A stretch of DNA of 64,000 bases from Cerasicoccus maritimus (GCA_031296935.1 JAVDPD010000005.1:1-64000), one strand, 5' to 3'. Shown: positions 42,237-51,119, counted from the stretch's first letter. Notes: a model not told the origin generated them from the sequence alone. Made by a program: numbers and translations.

Positions 42237-45176
42237 TTAATTCCTCAATGCCGCGTGCAGGATTTCGGCCGGATGGAGCGCAGTCTTCTGGGCACCGTCG
42301 TGGATTTGGTGACGGCAGGACGTGCCGGCAGCCGCAATGATGTCGCCTTCGTCCGCGGCGCGAACGGCTGGCAAGAGCGCGAGTTCGGCCACCTTCATGG
42401 AAACCTGATAATGCTCGTGCTCGTAGCCAAACGAACCCGCCATGCCGCAGCAGCCGCTGGGGATCAGCACCACGGCGAAATTTTTCGGCAGTGTGAGCGC
42501 CTTGAGCGATGGCTGCACGCCGACGAGCGCCTTCTGGAAGCAGTGGCCATGCAGGCGCACGGTGCGTTGCTCGTCGGTGAATTCAGTGTCCTTGATCCGG
42601 TCGGCGTCGAACTCGCGGACCATGAATTCCTCAAACGTAAAGCAGTGCTCGGCGGTCGCCTTGGCGCTGGCTTTGCGGTCACCATAAGCGAGGTCAACGG
42701 CTTCGTCGCGGAAGGTAAGGATGGCCGACGGCTCGATGCCGAGCATCGGCTTTTGCGCGGTTACTTTGCCATGCAAAGTATCGGTGTTGTGGTTGATGAG
42801 CTCCTGGGCGTGGCGGACGAATCCTTTCGACAACCAAGTGCGGCCGCTTTCTTCGACGGGCGCTAGATCGACCTTGTAGCCGAGGCGCTCCAACAGCTCG
42901 ACGGTCTTAATGCCGACGTGCGGATCGCCGTAGTTGGTGAATTCATCATTAAATAGCCAGACTTCGCCAACCTTGCCAGCGTTGGCGTGTGGCGTGTGTT
43001 TCTTGAACCACGTCTTGAGCGTCTGCTTCGGCATGAGCGGGATCGTGCGATCCGGGTGGAAGCCAACGAGGAAGTTGATCGTCTTGCGAATGCTTTCCGT
43101 GCCAAACAGCGCGTTCCAAGCCCAAGGCGCTAGTCGCGCGAGCTTCTGGCTTTGCACGTATTTCGCAATCATCTTCGAGCGCTGTGGCGCGCCGTGGATG
43201 TCGTAGTAATGTTGCATGAACTCGGCCTTGAGCTTGGCCATGTCCACATTGCTCGGGCACTCGGATTTGCAGCCTTTGCATGACAGGCAAAGGTCGAGCA
43301 CTTCCTTCGCGTCCTTGTTGCCAAAGGCGGCTTTGGCGTTTTGCGGACCCTCGGTAATGGTTTGGCGGAGGATGTTCGCACGGGCGCGGGTGGTGTCCTT
43401 CTCATGCTTGGTAGCCATGTAGCTCGGGCACATGGTGCCACCGGCCTGGACGCTTTTGCGGCAGTCGCCGGAGCCGTTGCATTGCTCGGCGGCGTGGAGG
43501 AAGCCGTGGATATCCGAGAAGTCGAAAATGGTTTCATACTCCGGGTAAGGCTTGTCCGGGCCGTAGCGGAGCGCGCTGTCCATCGGCGGCGTGTCGACAA
43601 TCTTGCCCGGATTAAAAATATTCTGCGGGTCGAAGGCAGCCTTCACGCGCTTCATCATCGCGTAGCATTCTTCGCCGACCATCAGAGGAATGAACTCACC
43701 GCGCAAACGCCCGTCGCCGTGTTCGCCGCTGAGTGAGCCGTTGTATTTGCGAACGAGAGCTGCGATGTCTTCGGCGACGCCGCGAAACTTCTGCATGCCG
43801 TCTTCGGTCTTGAGATTGAACATTGGGCGCGTGTGGAGCTCACCCGAGCCGGCGTGCGCGTAGTAAACGCAGTCAATGCCGTGCTTCTCGCGCATGATCT
43901 CATCGAACTCCGCGATATATGCGGGCAGGTCGCGCACGTCGACAGCGGTGTCTTCCACGACTTCGCGGGGCTTGGCGTCGCCAGGGATGTTGCTCATCAG
44001 GCCTTGACCGGCACGGCGCAGTTCCCACACCTTGGCTTGGTCTGCCCCACGGAGGACCGGGTAGGCATAGCCGAGTTTAGCAAACTTCAGGTTGTTGATC
44101 AGGTGCTCGATGGCGCGGTTGACTTCGTCTTCGGTTTCGCGGCGGATGTCGACAACGAGGATCGCGCCAGGATCGCCCTCGACGAAGAAACGGTTCTGCA
44201 ACTGCTCGCGATTGCGCTTGGTGGCCTCGAGAATGTTGCGGTCGATCAGCTCAACAGCGAACGGCTTCTCCGCCAGCGCGAGGCTCACGGAATTCAAGGA
44301 CTCCAGCACCGTCTCAAAATGGCCCACGACAAGCGCGCTGTGGGGCGGTGGCAGGGGATTGCAGTCGATCTCGAATTCAACGCCGATGAAGAGTGTGCCC
44401 TCACTGCCGGCAATGAGCTGGCAGAGGTTGAAGGGCTTGTCGGAATTCGGGTCAAACACATTGGCGTCCATCAGCATGTCCAGCGCGTAGCCGGTGTTGC
44501 GGCGCGGGATGCTGGACTTGGGGAAACGCTCGGCAATGGTTGCGCGGTTTTGCGCGTCGCCGAGCAGGTCGCGGCACTCTCGGTAGATCGAGGCCTCGAG
44601 CGAATCGCCCTCGCACTTGGCGTTAAACTCGTCGGGCGTCAGTGCGTGGAGCGAAACTTCGCTGCCATCGCTCAAGAAGCCGCGGCAGGAGATCAGGTGC
44701 TCTCGCGTGCTGGCGTAGACGACGCTATTGGAGCCACAGGAATTGTTGCCGACCATGCCTCCAATCATCGCGCGGTTGGCCGTGGAAGTCTCCGGCCCGA
44801 AGAGCATACCGTGGCTGTGAATCGCCTGATTTAGCTCGTTGCGGACAACGCCCGGCTGGACGACGACGCGGCGTTGTGCCCCATCAATTTTTTTGATCGC
44901 ATTGAGTCGCCCTAGATCGACGACAATGCCGTTGCCTACCACCTGCCCGGCGAGCGAGGTTCCAGCTGTACGAGGGATGAGCGAAAGGCCGTTTTCGCCG
45001 ACAAAATTTATCAGCGTGGGGATGTCGCTCTCAGCCTCCGGAAAGGCCACAGCAGCGGGCATTTCCTGGTATTCGGAAGCGTCGGTTGAATACAGCCGAC
45101 GCATCATTTCGCCAGTGTTCAACTTGCCTTTAAATTGTTCTTCGAGGGATGAGAAATCGATCGCGGGGGAGATCAT
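42237..45176 (-). CDS. FAD-linked dehydrogenase with Fe-S and CCG domains
   Basis: Large 2-hydroxyacid dehydrogenase (979 residues) of the YdiJ/D-2-hydroxyglutarate or D-lactate type. The N-terminal FAD-binding_4 domain has LIPRTAGTSLAGQVVGNGIVVDL and GGMVGNNSCGSNSVVY. The FAD-oxidase C domain ends near SGEHGDGRLRGEFIPLMVG. Two Fe-S cluster segments follow, including CLSCKGCKSECPSNVDMAK. The C-terminal CCG domains have HGHCFQKALVG and IPSGCCGMAGSFGYE. It probably passes electrons from a hydroxyacid to the quinone pool. It contains one CTTTG-N5-CAAAG palindrome in frame (42764-42778). Confidence 0.9.
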   Translation of the reverse strand: MISPAIDFSSLEEQFKGKLNTGEMMRRLYSTDASEYQEMPAAVAFPEAESDIPTLINFVGENGLSLIPRTAGTSLAGQVVGNGIVVDLGRLNAIKKIDGAQRRVVVQPGVVRNELNQAIHSHGMLFGPETSTANRAMIGGMVGNNSCGSNSVVYASTREHLISCRGFLSDGSEVSLHALTPDEFNAKCEGDSLEASIYRECRDLLGDAQNRATIAERFPKSSIPRRNTGYALDMLMDANVFDPNSDKPFNLCQLIAGSEGTLFIGVEFEIDCNPLPPPHSALVVGHFETVLESLNSVSLALAEKPFAVELIDRNILEATKRNREQLQNRFFVEGDPGAILVVDIRRETEDEVNRAIEHLINNLKFAKLGYAYPVLRGADQAKVWELRRAGQGLMSNIPGDAKPREVVEDTAVDVRDLPAYIAEFDEIMREKHGIDCVYYAHAGSGELHTRPMFNLKTEDGMQKFRGVAEDIAALVRKYNGSLSGEHGDGRLRGEFIPLMVGEECYAMMKRVKAAFDPQNIFNPGKIVDTPPMDSALRYGPDKPYPEYETIFDFSDIHGFLHAAEQCNGSGDCRKSVQAGGTMCPSYMATKHEKDTTRARANILRQTITEGPQNAKAAFGNKDAKEVLDLCLSCKGCKSECPSNVDMAKLKAEFMQHYYDIHGAPQRSKMIAKYVQSQKLARLAPWAWNALFGTESIRKTINFLVGFHPDRTIPLMPKQTLKTWFKKHTPHANAGKVGEVWLFNDEFTNYGDPHVGIKTVELLERLGYKVDLAPVEESGRTWLSKGFVRHAQELINHNTDTLHGKVTAQKPMLGIEPSAILTFRDEAVDLAYGDRKASAKATAEHCFTFEEFMVREFDADRIKDTEFTDEQRTVRLHGHCFQKALVGVQPSLKALTLPKNFAVVLIPSGCCGMAGSFGYEHEHYQVSMKVAELALLPAVRAADEGDIIAAAGTSCRHQIHDGAQKTALHPAEILHAALRN

Positions 45177-45439
45177 GATTCAGGCTTAAAACATTTTCCG
45201 TTAGGCGCAATGTCAGATTAGCTATAAATTTGTTGTCGCCTATGCCTAATAAGTAGGGCGAATACTGGTTTTGCCTGGAATGAAAAGAAAACCCCAACCG
45301 AATGTTTCCTCCGCGTGGCCCTGATCGGTGTGACGGGTTTTCAACAATGTATCGACGGACGTTTTACCGTAAACTAAGATGAACGAGGGGAGATAAATAT
45401 ACGAAATTTTCAAAGAGGGCTTGACTTATTTTGAGAAAA

Positions 45440-45454
45440 TGAGACTCAGTCTAA
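45440..45454 (+). promoter_or_regulatory. Fur-box-like inverted repeat before flavodoxin gene
   Basis: TGAGACT-C-AGTCTAA is a 7-1-7 inverted repeat with six of seven pairs, close to the Fur form TGAGAAT-N-ATTCTCA. It ends 5 bp before ATG 45460, arguing against upstream start codons. A similar site stands at 46941-46955. Confidence 0.5.
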
Positions 45455-45459
45455 ATATA

Positions 45460-45933
45460 ATGATTACGAGTCCCGACGAAAACACCACTCACATTATTTA
45501 CGGCACAGTAACGGGCAACGCGCAGGATCTCGCAGAGCGATTTTCTGATGAATGCGATGCCAGAAGTGTCAAGCACACGCTGAATGCGGCCGAGGATTGG
45601 GAGCTGTCGCGGTTTGCCGAAGTGAAGCGTGTGGTGCTGATATTCTCCACCTGGGGAGACGGTGAGCCGCCCGATGACGCCATCGAATTCTGTGAGGCGC
45701 TTTACGAGCAGAAGGTCCCGGTCAACCACTTGGAGTATTACGTGGTAGCCTTGGGAGACAGCGCTTACGACGACTTTTGCGGGTGCGGTCGTCGCTTGGA
45801 TGACGCTTTGAAACAGGGAGGCGCGAAGCCCCTGGCAGATCGCGTGGAGTTGGATGTCGATTTTGACGATGGCTTCGACGCGTGGGTTGCACGTTTCTTT
45901 GAGGCCAACCATCCAGTCGGGCAAGATGCATAA
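45460..45933 (+). CDS. Flavodoxin-like FMN protein
   Basis: Electron carrier of 157 residues. The FMN phosphate loop is YGTVTGNAQDLAERF at the very N-terminus. STWGDGEPPDDAIEF and VALGDSAYDDFCGCGRRLDDAL form the flavin-flanking loops. It resembles the flavodoxin domain of sulfite reductase and P450 reductases more than classical flavodoxin. The gene overlaps the next (HemS-like) by 8 bp, so it may feed electrons to heme breakdown. A Fur-box-like repeat just upstream suggests iron-limited expression. Start codons further upstream would lie within or before that repeat. Confidence 0.82.
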   Translation: MITSPDENTTHIIYGTVTGNAQDLAERFSDECDARSVKHTLNAAEDWELSRFAEVKRVVLIFSTWGDGEPPDDAIEFCEALYEQKVPVNHLEYYVVALGDSAYDDFCGCGRRLDDALKQGGAKPLADRVELDVDFDDGFDAWVARFFEANHPVGQDA

Positions 45934-46870
45934 GAAGCCGCAGTCTGCCAATCGGTTAAGCGGCCAGCAACCGCAGGACGCAGTCACGCGCACGCGCTCT
46001 GAGCTCTTGCATGTGTGCGAGCTTTACTGTGCGCCGGAGGGGCTTCTGGAAGCGGCTAATACCGTCGGCCCTGTACTTTGCTTTGCGCGTAATCGGCATT
46101 GCATTTTGGGGTATTCAGGTTCGCTGCCCGACTTGAAAATTGGAGGTGGCTTTTTGCGGGGACTGTCCGCAGACGCCTCTATGACGCTCCATTTTGATCG
46201 CTGGCGATATGCGTATATGACCCATGAGCAGGCCTGCGACTGTGGCGCGATGATGGGAGTAGAGTTCTTCGATGAAAACCGTAATGCCATCTTTCGTGTC
46301 GCGTTGACGCCGGATTCCGACCGCATGGCATGGCGTGAATTAACGCAGACTTACCACCTGCGTTGCGTGTCGGGAGAGGAGTTCGGAGACTGGCGACGGT
46401 TAGCTGAGCTACAGCCGATGGATCAGGCCAGACACGCAGCGGCTGCCGACACGTTGACGCAGGCTGATGTCTGGAGCGCGCCGTTTTATGCGGGACGTAG
46501 CTCGGTGGAATTCGAGATGGGCTTTGATGGTGATGATTACTTGGCGACGGCCGTAATTGCGGAGGCAATTGAGGAAGAGCAGGAAATCGTGCTGACGGCC
46601 AGTGGAGGCTTTGGTTGTCTCGGAGTCCCGCTAAAGCCTTGCTCACTGGAAAGAATCCATGATGGATGGGTATTTGTTGGTGGGGAAGGGCGTGCAATGC
46701 GGCTCAATACGCGTGCTGTGGCGCAATACTGGATCGGTCTTCATCGCAATGGCGATCAAGGTTTCAGTTACTTCGAAGCCGTTGATGTATTCGGTGATTT
46801 AATCTTCCGGCTTACCTCGGATAATGCGCAGAGCTACCGATACTGGCAGGCACTTGCGCGAGTATATTAA
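45926..46870 (+). CDS. HemS/ChuX-like heme utilisation protein
   Basis: Cytoplasmic protein of 314 residues built of two related halves, like HemS/HmuS. The first half has GPVLCFARNRHCILGYSG and GVEFFDENRNAIFRVALTPDSD, matching the FFD-x-x-G-x-A pattern. The second half has SGGFGCLGVPLKPCSLERI and VAQYWIGLHRNGDQGFSYFEAVDVFGDLIF. Family members bind heme for storage or release of iron. The ATG lies within the flavodoxin end (ATGCATAA), indicating translational coupling. Sequence identity to known HemS seems low, so the function is likely rather than certain. Confidence 0.7.
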   Translation: MHKKPQSANRLSGQQPQDAVTRTRSELLHVCELYCAPEGLLEAANTVGPVLCFARNRHCILGYSGSLPDLKIGGGFLRGLSADASMTLHFDRWRYAYMTHEQACDCGAMMGVEFFDENRNAIFRVALTPDSDRMAWRELTQTYHLRCVSGEEFGDWRRLAELQPMDQARHAAAADTLTQADVWSAPFYAGRSSVEFEMGFDGDDYLATAVIAEAIEEEQEIVLTASGGFGCLGVPLKPCSLERIHDGWVFVGGEGRAMRLNTRAVAQYWIGLHRNGDQGFSYFEAVDVFGDLIFRLTSDNAQSYRYWQALARVY

Positions 46871-46940
46871 TTGTAGGCTAATGTATTCGGGGCGTTTGTC
46901 TAATGAATATGACAAATGCAGCTTTTGTGAATTTCCTGCT

Positions 46941-46955
46941 TGCGAATGAGTCGCA
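46941..46955 (+). promoter_or_regulatory. Fur-box-like inverted repeat before unknown gene and fur
   Basis: TGCGAAT-G-AGTCGCA is a 7-1-7 inverted repeat with six of seven pairs. It shares TGnGAnTnAGTC with the site at 45440. It lies 20 bp before ATG 46976, which I therefore choose as the start. Confidence 0.5.
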
Positions 46956-46975
46956 GTCGCGTATTTTTATTGCTC

Positions 46976-47371
46976 ATGAGAAGCGAAGCAACAGAGCCCA
47001 CCTTGCCGGAATCCGTGGTCCGACCGCTCTGTCAGCCTTTCAAGAAGGCGGCCGATAGTGTGCTGGATCTTTACGGGATGACGCAAACCGCGTCGTCGCC
47101 CGGGCAATGCGTGCAATGCTTTTTCAAGCTGCTGCACGTTTCGGACGCACATTCGCAGGCCGCACTTGAGCCTTTAAAATGCTGGATGGAAGAGCATATC
47201 GAGGTCTCGATTCGCGCTGGTGACGCACATTCAGGGAGTTTTCCGCTCTACTTGGATGCGCCTGATTTGGATCAACTCTGTGAGAGCGTTTTGGAGCGTG
47301 TCTGTCTGGATACGATGACGCACACCCGGCCGATTGAGCTATCATTCGAGTTTCGAAACCATGTTGCCTAG
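46976..47371 (+). CDS. Unknown small protein in iron/heme cluster
   Basis: A 131-residue protein I cannot assign. It is soluble, with mixed helical pattern and five Cys residues, three of them within about 60 residues (PLCQPFKK, GQCVQCFFKLLHV). No signal peptide. It ends 2 bp before the fur gene and starts after a Fur-box-like site, so it is probably iron-regulated and co-transcribed with fur. A frame beginning at 46940 overlaps the operator and is not favoured. Confidence 0.55.
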   Translation: MRSEATEPTLPESVVRPLCQPFKKAADSVLDLYGMTQTASSPGQCVQCFFKLLHVSDAHSQAALEPLKCWMEEHIEVSIRAGDAHSGSFPLYLDAPDLDQLCESVLERVCLDTMTHTRPIELSFEFRNHVA

Positions 47372-47373
47372 CC

Positions 47374-47826
47374 ATGCCGGAATCAGCACAAATAGCTTTG
47401 GAGACGCAGCTCGACGAGTGGGAAAACCTGCTTAAAAAATCCGGGCATCGCATCACCACGCCTCGACGCGTAATTGTGCAGTCAGTGTTGGAGCAGGCAG
47501 GGGCGTTTAATGCCGAAGAGCTCTTGGCCAGCGCGCGGCAAGTTGATGATCAGATTTCTCTGGCGACTGTTTACCGGACGATCAACGTGCTCGTGGAATG
47601 CGATCTGGTGCGCGAAATCGACGGTGCCAGCGACAAGCAGCAATACGAGGTCGGCTCCGGAGTGGATACCCAAGCCTACTTGGTCTGCGATGATTGTGGA
47701 AAGACCATTCCGCTGCACGACGATTGCCTGATCTTGCGCGAGCGTCTGCTCATCAAGCAAATGGGCTATTCGGTCAAGCAGGTCAGCCTGCGCGTGCGTG
47801 TCGTTTGTGACGGCAATTGCGAGTAA
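47374..47826 (+). CDS. Divergent Fur-family regulator
   Basis: Ferric-uptake-regulator family protein of 150 residues. The winged-helix domain is normal: SGHRITTPRRVIVQSVLEQAGAFNAEELL and SLATVYRTINVLVECDLV. The dimer domain keeps both Cys pairs of the structural zinc site (CDDCGK and CDGNCE). The His-rich metal-sensing segment HHHDH is replaced by a Gly-Val-Asp-Thr-Gln stretch, and the later His of the GHxLxLxG segment is Val. Metal sensing may therefore be altered or lost. Its position after the heme genes suggests it controls them. Confidence 0.85.
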   Translation: MPESAQIALETQLDEWENLLKKSGHRITTPRRVIVQSVLEQAGAFNAEELLASARQVDDQISLATVYRTINVLVECDLVREIDGASDKQQYEVGSGVDTQAYLVCDDCGKTIPLHDDCLILRERLLIKQMGYSVKQVSLRVRVVCDGNCE

Positions 47827-47891
47827 TAATTCGCTGAAATACAACACTTTGACATATTCTTGATTCCGTCTTGCTAGAAGTCGGAAACTTT

Positions 47892-47923
47892 TTGTTAATG
47901 CAGTTGTTCTTTTTGCTTAACAA
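47892..47923 (+). promoter_or_regulatory. BirA box of the biotin operon
   Basis: TTGTTAATG (47892-47900) and GCTTAACAA (47915-47923) are separated by exactly 14 bp. This matches the BirA operator TTGTTAACC-N14-GGTTAACAA at 15 of 18 positions. It lies about 45 bp before bioA, so biotin-protein ligase of the repressor type (not in the window) is the inferred regulator. Confidence 0.72.
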
Positions 47924-47944
47924 AAGCAAAACTAATCCTATATT
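47917..47944 (+). promoter_or_regulatory. Promoter of the bio operon
   Basis: TTAACA (47917-47922) and TATATT (47939-47944) are 16 bp apart. The -35 element lies within the right half of the BirA box, so repressor binding would block polymerase. Confidence 0.5.
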
Positions 47945-47967
47945 TGAAATGTATAAGGTTAATGAAT

Positions 47968-49317
47968 ATGTCAGCTGAGCTCCAATCCGCGCATTCAGAA
48001 GCCACGTCCGTCGACGCGTTAGACGTGGCGCGCTGCTGGCATCCATTCGCGCAAATGCAGGAGTATACCAGCCACCCCCGCGTGCAGATTGCCAGTGGGG
48101 AAGGGTGTTGGCTGACCGATGTTGAGGGCAAGCGCTACCTCGACGCCAATGCCTCGATCTGGACAAACGTCCACGGTCATCAGGATGCGGATTTGAACAA
48201 CGCCATCATCGAGCAGCTCGGCAAAATGGCGCACTCGACTTACTTGGGTCTCGGCCACGAGCCCGGCGCTCTCCTCGCCGATAAGCTTTGCGAGCTCACC
48301 GGCCTGGACCGCGTGTTTTATTCGGACAACGGCTCCAACGCGGTCGAGATTGCGCTAAAGTTGTCGTTCCAATATTTCCAGCTCGTCGGCCAGCCACAGC
48401 GCAAGCGTGTCATCGGTCTATACAATGCCTACCACGGCGACACCTTCGGCACGATGTCGGTCGGCGACTCGGGTATTTTTCACGAGCGCTTTGACCCGTG
48501 GAAGTTCCCAGTGGAGCGCATTCCCGCGCCGACTTGTGAGGAGTTTGGTGGAGAAGTTTTTGCGAGCGATATGGCGGAATCCCTCGCGGCGCTCGATGCC
48601 CACTTGGCGAACTTTGGCAACGAAGTCGCAGCCGTAATCCTGGAGCCTTGGGTGCAGGGCGCGGGCGGCATGCTGCTCCAGCCGAAGGGCTACCTCGCCG
48701 AGGTGCAAAAACGCTGCCGCGCGCACGGCGTGCATTTGATTTTAGACGAAGTCTTCGTCGGCTTTGGTCGCCTGGGTCCGATGCTCGTGGGTGAATCCGA
48801 GGGCGTGACGCCGGACTTCTACTGTCTGGCCAAGGGGCTAACTGCCGGTTACCTGCCACTCGCGGCGACTGTGACCAGCGAGGAAATTTACGAAGCCTTC
48901 CTCGGCGAATACGGCGAGTTCAAGGCATTCTTCCACGGCCACACGTTCACTGGCAACCCGCTGGGCTGCGTCGTCGCGCTGAAGAACATCGAAAAGCTCG
49001 AAGCCATGATGACAAGCGGCGCACTTGCTGAGACCATTGCCAATTTCGAACAATTTTTCCGCGACCTGCGCGAAGCGCTGCCAGACACCTTTGTCCTGCG
49101 TCAACGCGGGCTTGCGAGCTCGCTGGACCTTCCGGCGGGCGACCGCACCTTGCGTCGCGGCATGCATTTCTGCATCGCGTTGCGCGAACAAGGTGTTCTC
49201 CTGCGTGCGTTGGGCGACAGCATTTTAATCGTCCCGCCGCTGGTCATCTCCGCCGACGAACTGAATTTCTTGAAAGCCGCGCTCCTGGAAACTTTGCAGG
49301 ACAAAGCTTACCTTTAA
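47968..49317 (+). CDS. bioA: Adenosylmethionine-8-amino-7-oxononanoate aminotransferase
   Basis: PLP enzyme that makes 7,8-diaminopelargonate using S-adenosylmethionine as amino donor, 449 residues. N-terminal HPFAQMQEYTSHPRVQIASG is typical. FYSDNGSNAVEIALKL binds the cofactor phosphate. ILDEVFVGFGRLG carries the Asp, and the Schiff-base Lys is in YCLAKGLTAGYLPL. ATG 47968 is chosen because AAGG lies 9 bp upstream; ATG 47962 is possible. The last codons contain a CTTTG-N5-CAAAG palindrome (49302-49316). It opens the biotin operon. Confidence 0.95.
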   Translation: MSAELQSAHSEATSVDALDVARCWHPFAQMQEYTSHPRVQIASGEGCWLTDVEGKRYLDANASIWTNVHGHQDADLNNAIIEQLGKMAHSTYLGLGHEPGALLADKLCELTGLDRVFYSDNGSNAVEIALKLSFQYFQLVGQPQRKRVIGLYNAYHGDTFGTMSVGDSGIFHERFDPWKFPVERIPAPTCEEFGGEVFASDMAESLAALDAHLANFGNEVAAVILEPWVQGAGGMLLQPKGYLAEVQKRCRAHGVHLILDEVFVGFGRLGPMLVGESEGVTPDFYCLAKGLTAGYLPLAATVTSEEIYEAFLGEYGEFKAFFHGHTFTGNPLGCVVALKNIEKLEAMMTSGALAETIANFEQFFRDLREALPDTFVLRQRGLASSLDLPAGDRTLRRGMHFCIALREQGVLLRALGDSILIVPPLVISADELNFLKAALLETLQDKAYL

Positions 49318-49349
49318 CCAACACCAACCGTCATCAAACCAACAATACC

Positions 49350-50441
49350 ATGACACTCGACGAAATACGCGACATCTACAACCTGCCGATCACCACGCTG
49401 ATTTTTCGCGCCCAGCAGGTGCACCAGAAGTATCAGGACCCGGCGGGCGTGCAGCTTTGCACGCTCAAGTCGATCAAGACCGGCCGTTGCTCGGAAGATT
49501 GCGCCTACTGCCCGCAGTCCGCGCACAACCAAACTTTTGTGGAGCCCGAAGTGCTGCTCGACACCCCCATGATTCTCAAGGACGCGCAGGCGGCCAAGGA
49601 CGGCGGCGCATCGCGCTTCTGCATGGGTGCTGCCTGGCGCCGCGTTTATAACACCAAGCAGTTCGACAACATCATCGAGACGGTCAAGGGCGTGAAGGAC
49701 ATCGGCCTCGAAGTGTGCTGCACCCTTGGCATGCTCGACGCCGCTCAAGCCATGCGCCTCAAGGAAGCCGGCTGCGACGTTTACAACCACAACCTCGACA
49801 CCTCGCGAGAGTATTATTGCAAGATCATCACGACCCGCAGCTACGACGACCGCTTGCAGACGATTCAAAACGTCCGCGACGCCGGTATGGAAGTCTGCAG
49901 TGGCGGCATCCTCGGCATGGGCGAATCCATCGAAGACCGCCTGAAGCTCTTGCTTGAGCTTGCCAGCATGAGCCCGCAGCCGGATTCCGTGCCGATCAAT
50001 GCGCTCGTCGCCGTGAAGGGCACGCCGCTCGAAGATCAGAAGTTTGTCGATAGCTTTGAATTCGTCCGCATGATCGCCACCGCGCGCATCATCATGCCGA
50101 AGGCGATGGTTCGCCTGTCCGCCGGACGTACCGAAATGAACGACGAAATGCAGGCGCTGTGCTACCTCGCTGGCGCAAACAGCATCTTCCTCGGCGACAA
50201 GCTCCTCACCACCGCGAACCCGAATGCGACGGATGACCGTCAGCTCCTCGACAAGCTGGGCTTGCATGCGTTGAACCCGGACGACGCACGTAAGATCCAC
50301 GCTGCAGCCGATGCAGAAGGCCACACGCACGAAGATCCTTTTGCCGAGCACCTCGAAGAAGGCGCAAGCTCCTGGGCGCATGCCTGCGAAGGCGAATGCG
50401 GTCACGATCACGAAGCCGAAGTAGAAACCGCGAAAGCCTAA
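49350..50441 (+). CDS. bioB: Biotin synthase
   Basis: Radical SAM enzyme that inserts sulfur into dethiobiotin, 363 residues. The 4Fe-4S motif is in KTGRCSEDCAYCPQS. CTLGMLDAAQAMRLKEAGCDVYNHNLDTS carries further conserved residues, and the 2Fe-2S Arg and Cys ligands are in the barrel. The C-terminus is extended by a tail rich in His, Glu and Ala (about 315-363, with HTHEDPF, HACEGECGHDHEAE) that is not part of the core and might bind metal. bioD follows 6 bp downstream. Confidence 0.97.
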   Translation: MTLDEIRDIYNLPITTLIFRAQQVHQKYQDPAGVQLCTLKSIKTGRCSEDCAYCPQSAHNQTFVEPEVLLDTPMILKDAQAAKDGGASRFCMGAAWRRVYNTKQFDNIIETVKGVKDIGLEVCCTLGMLDAAQAMRLKEAGCDVYNHNLDTSREYYCKIITTRSYDDRLQTIQNVRDAGMEVCSGGILGMGESIEDRLKLLLELASMSPQPDSVPINALVAVKGTPLEDQKFVDSFEFVRMIATARIIMPKAMVRLSAGRTEMNDEMQALCYLAGANSIFLGDKLLTTANPNATDDRQLLDKLGLHALNPDDARKIHAAADAEGHTHEDPFAEHLEEGASSWAHACEGECGHDHEAEVETAKA

Positions 50442-50447
50442 CGCACC

Positions 50448-51119
50448 ATGCCCACGGTCCTCATCAGCGCAAACGATACCGGCGTCGGCAAGACGTGGGT
50501 GTCCGCCGCCATTGCCCGCTTGTTGGTCGGGCAGGGGGCGACTGTGCAGAAGGTGAAGCCCGTGGAAACCGGTATCGAAGCCGGTGGTCATGGTGACGCG
50601 GAATTCGTCCATCAAGCTTTGCAGGACAAAGCAACTTTGCCCGGCAAAGCTTCGGTCCACACTTTGCGGCGCTTCACCAAGCCAATGGCTCCGGTGGAGG
50701 CCGCGCGTGAGGACGGTGCGGAACTCTGCTTTGATGAACTCGTACGTGAAATTGATAAATTGCCAGACTGCGACTGGCGCATCGTAGAGGGTGCCGGTGG
50801 CCTCTGCGTTCCTTTGGAAGGCGGGTCCACGCCGCGCGATTGGGCGGACTTTGCCTTGGCGATCAAGGCGGATTACGTCGTGCTTGTCGTGCAGGATCGC
50901 TTAGGCGCAATTAACCAGGCGCGCCTGCTCGCGCACTATGCAGGTGCCAAGGGGTTGAAGGCCGGTTGGTGGCTCAACGAGGCTCAGCCGGATACGCCGA
51001 ACGACATCCGCATCGTCAATAACGACGTGCTGGAGCAGTTGGCTTTTCCACTGTGGGCAGTGCAAGACTACGGCGTGGATTTGCCGCGCAGACTGGAGGC
51101 GTCATGGTTGACGTGGTGA
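50448..51119 (+). CDS. bioD: Dethiobiotin synthetase
   Basis: ATP-dependent carboxylase forming the ureido ring, 223 residues. The P-loop is SANDTGVGKTWVSAAIA. VKPVETGIEAGGHGDAEF and IVEGAGGLCVPLEGGSTPRD are the substrate-binding segments. Two CTTTG-N5-CAAAG palindromes (50617-50631 and 50635-50649) encode the repeat ALQDKATLPGKAS in frame. The gene overlaps the bioF start by 16 bp. Confidence 0.95.
   Translation: MPTVLISANDTGVGKTWVSAAIARLLVGQGATVQKVKPVETGIEAGGHGDAEFVHQALQDKATLPGKASVHTLRRFTKPMAPVEAAREDGAELCFDELVREIDKLPDCDWRIVEGAGGLCVPLEGGSTPRDWADFALAIKADYVVLVVQDRLGAINQARLLAHYAGAKGLKAGWWLNEAQPDTPNDIRIVNNDVLEQLAFPLWAVQDYGVDLPRRLEASWLTW
50617..50649. repeat. Pair of CTTTG-N5-CAAAG palindromes inside bioD
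   Basis: Two copies, 50617-50631 (N5 = CAGGA) and 50635-50649 (N5 = CCCGG), three bases apart and in the same reading frame. This is the only tandem pair found within a coding sequence. Confidence 0.8.
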
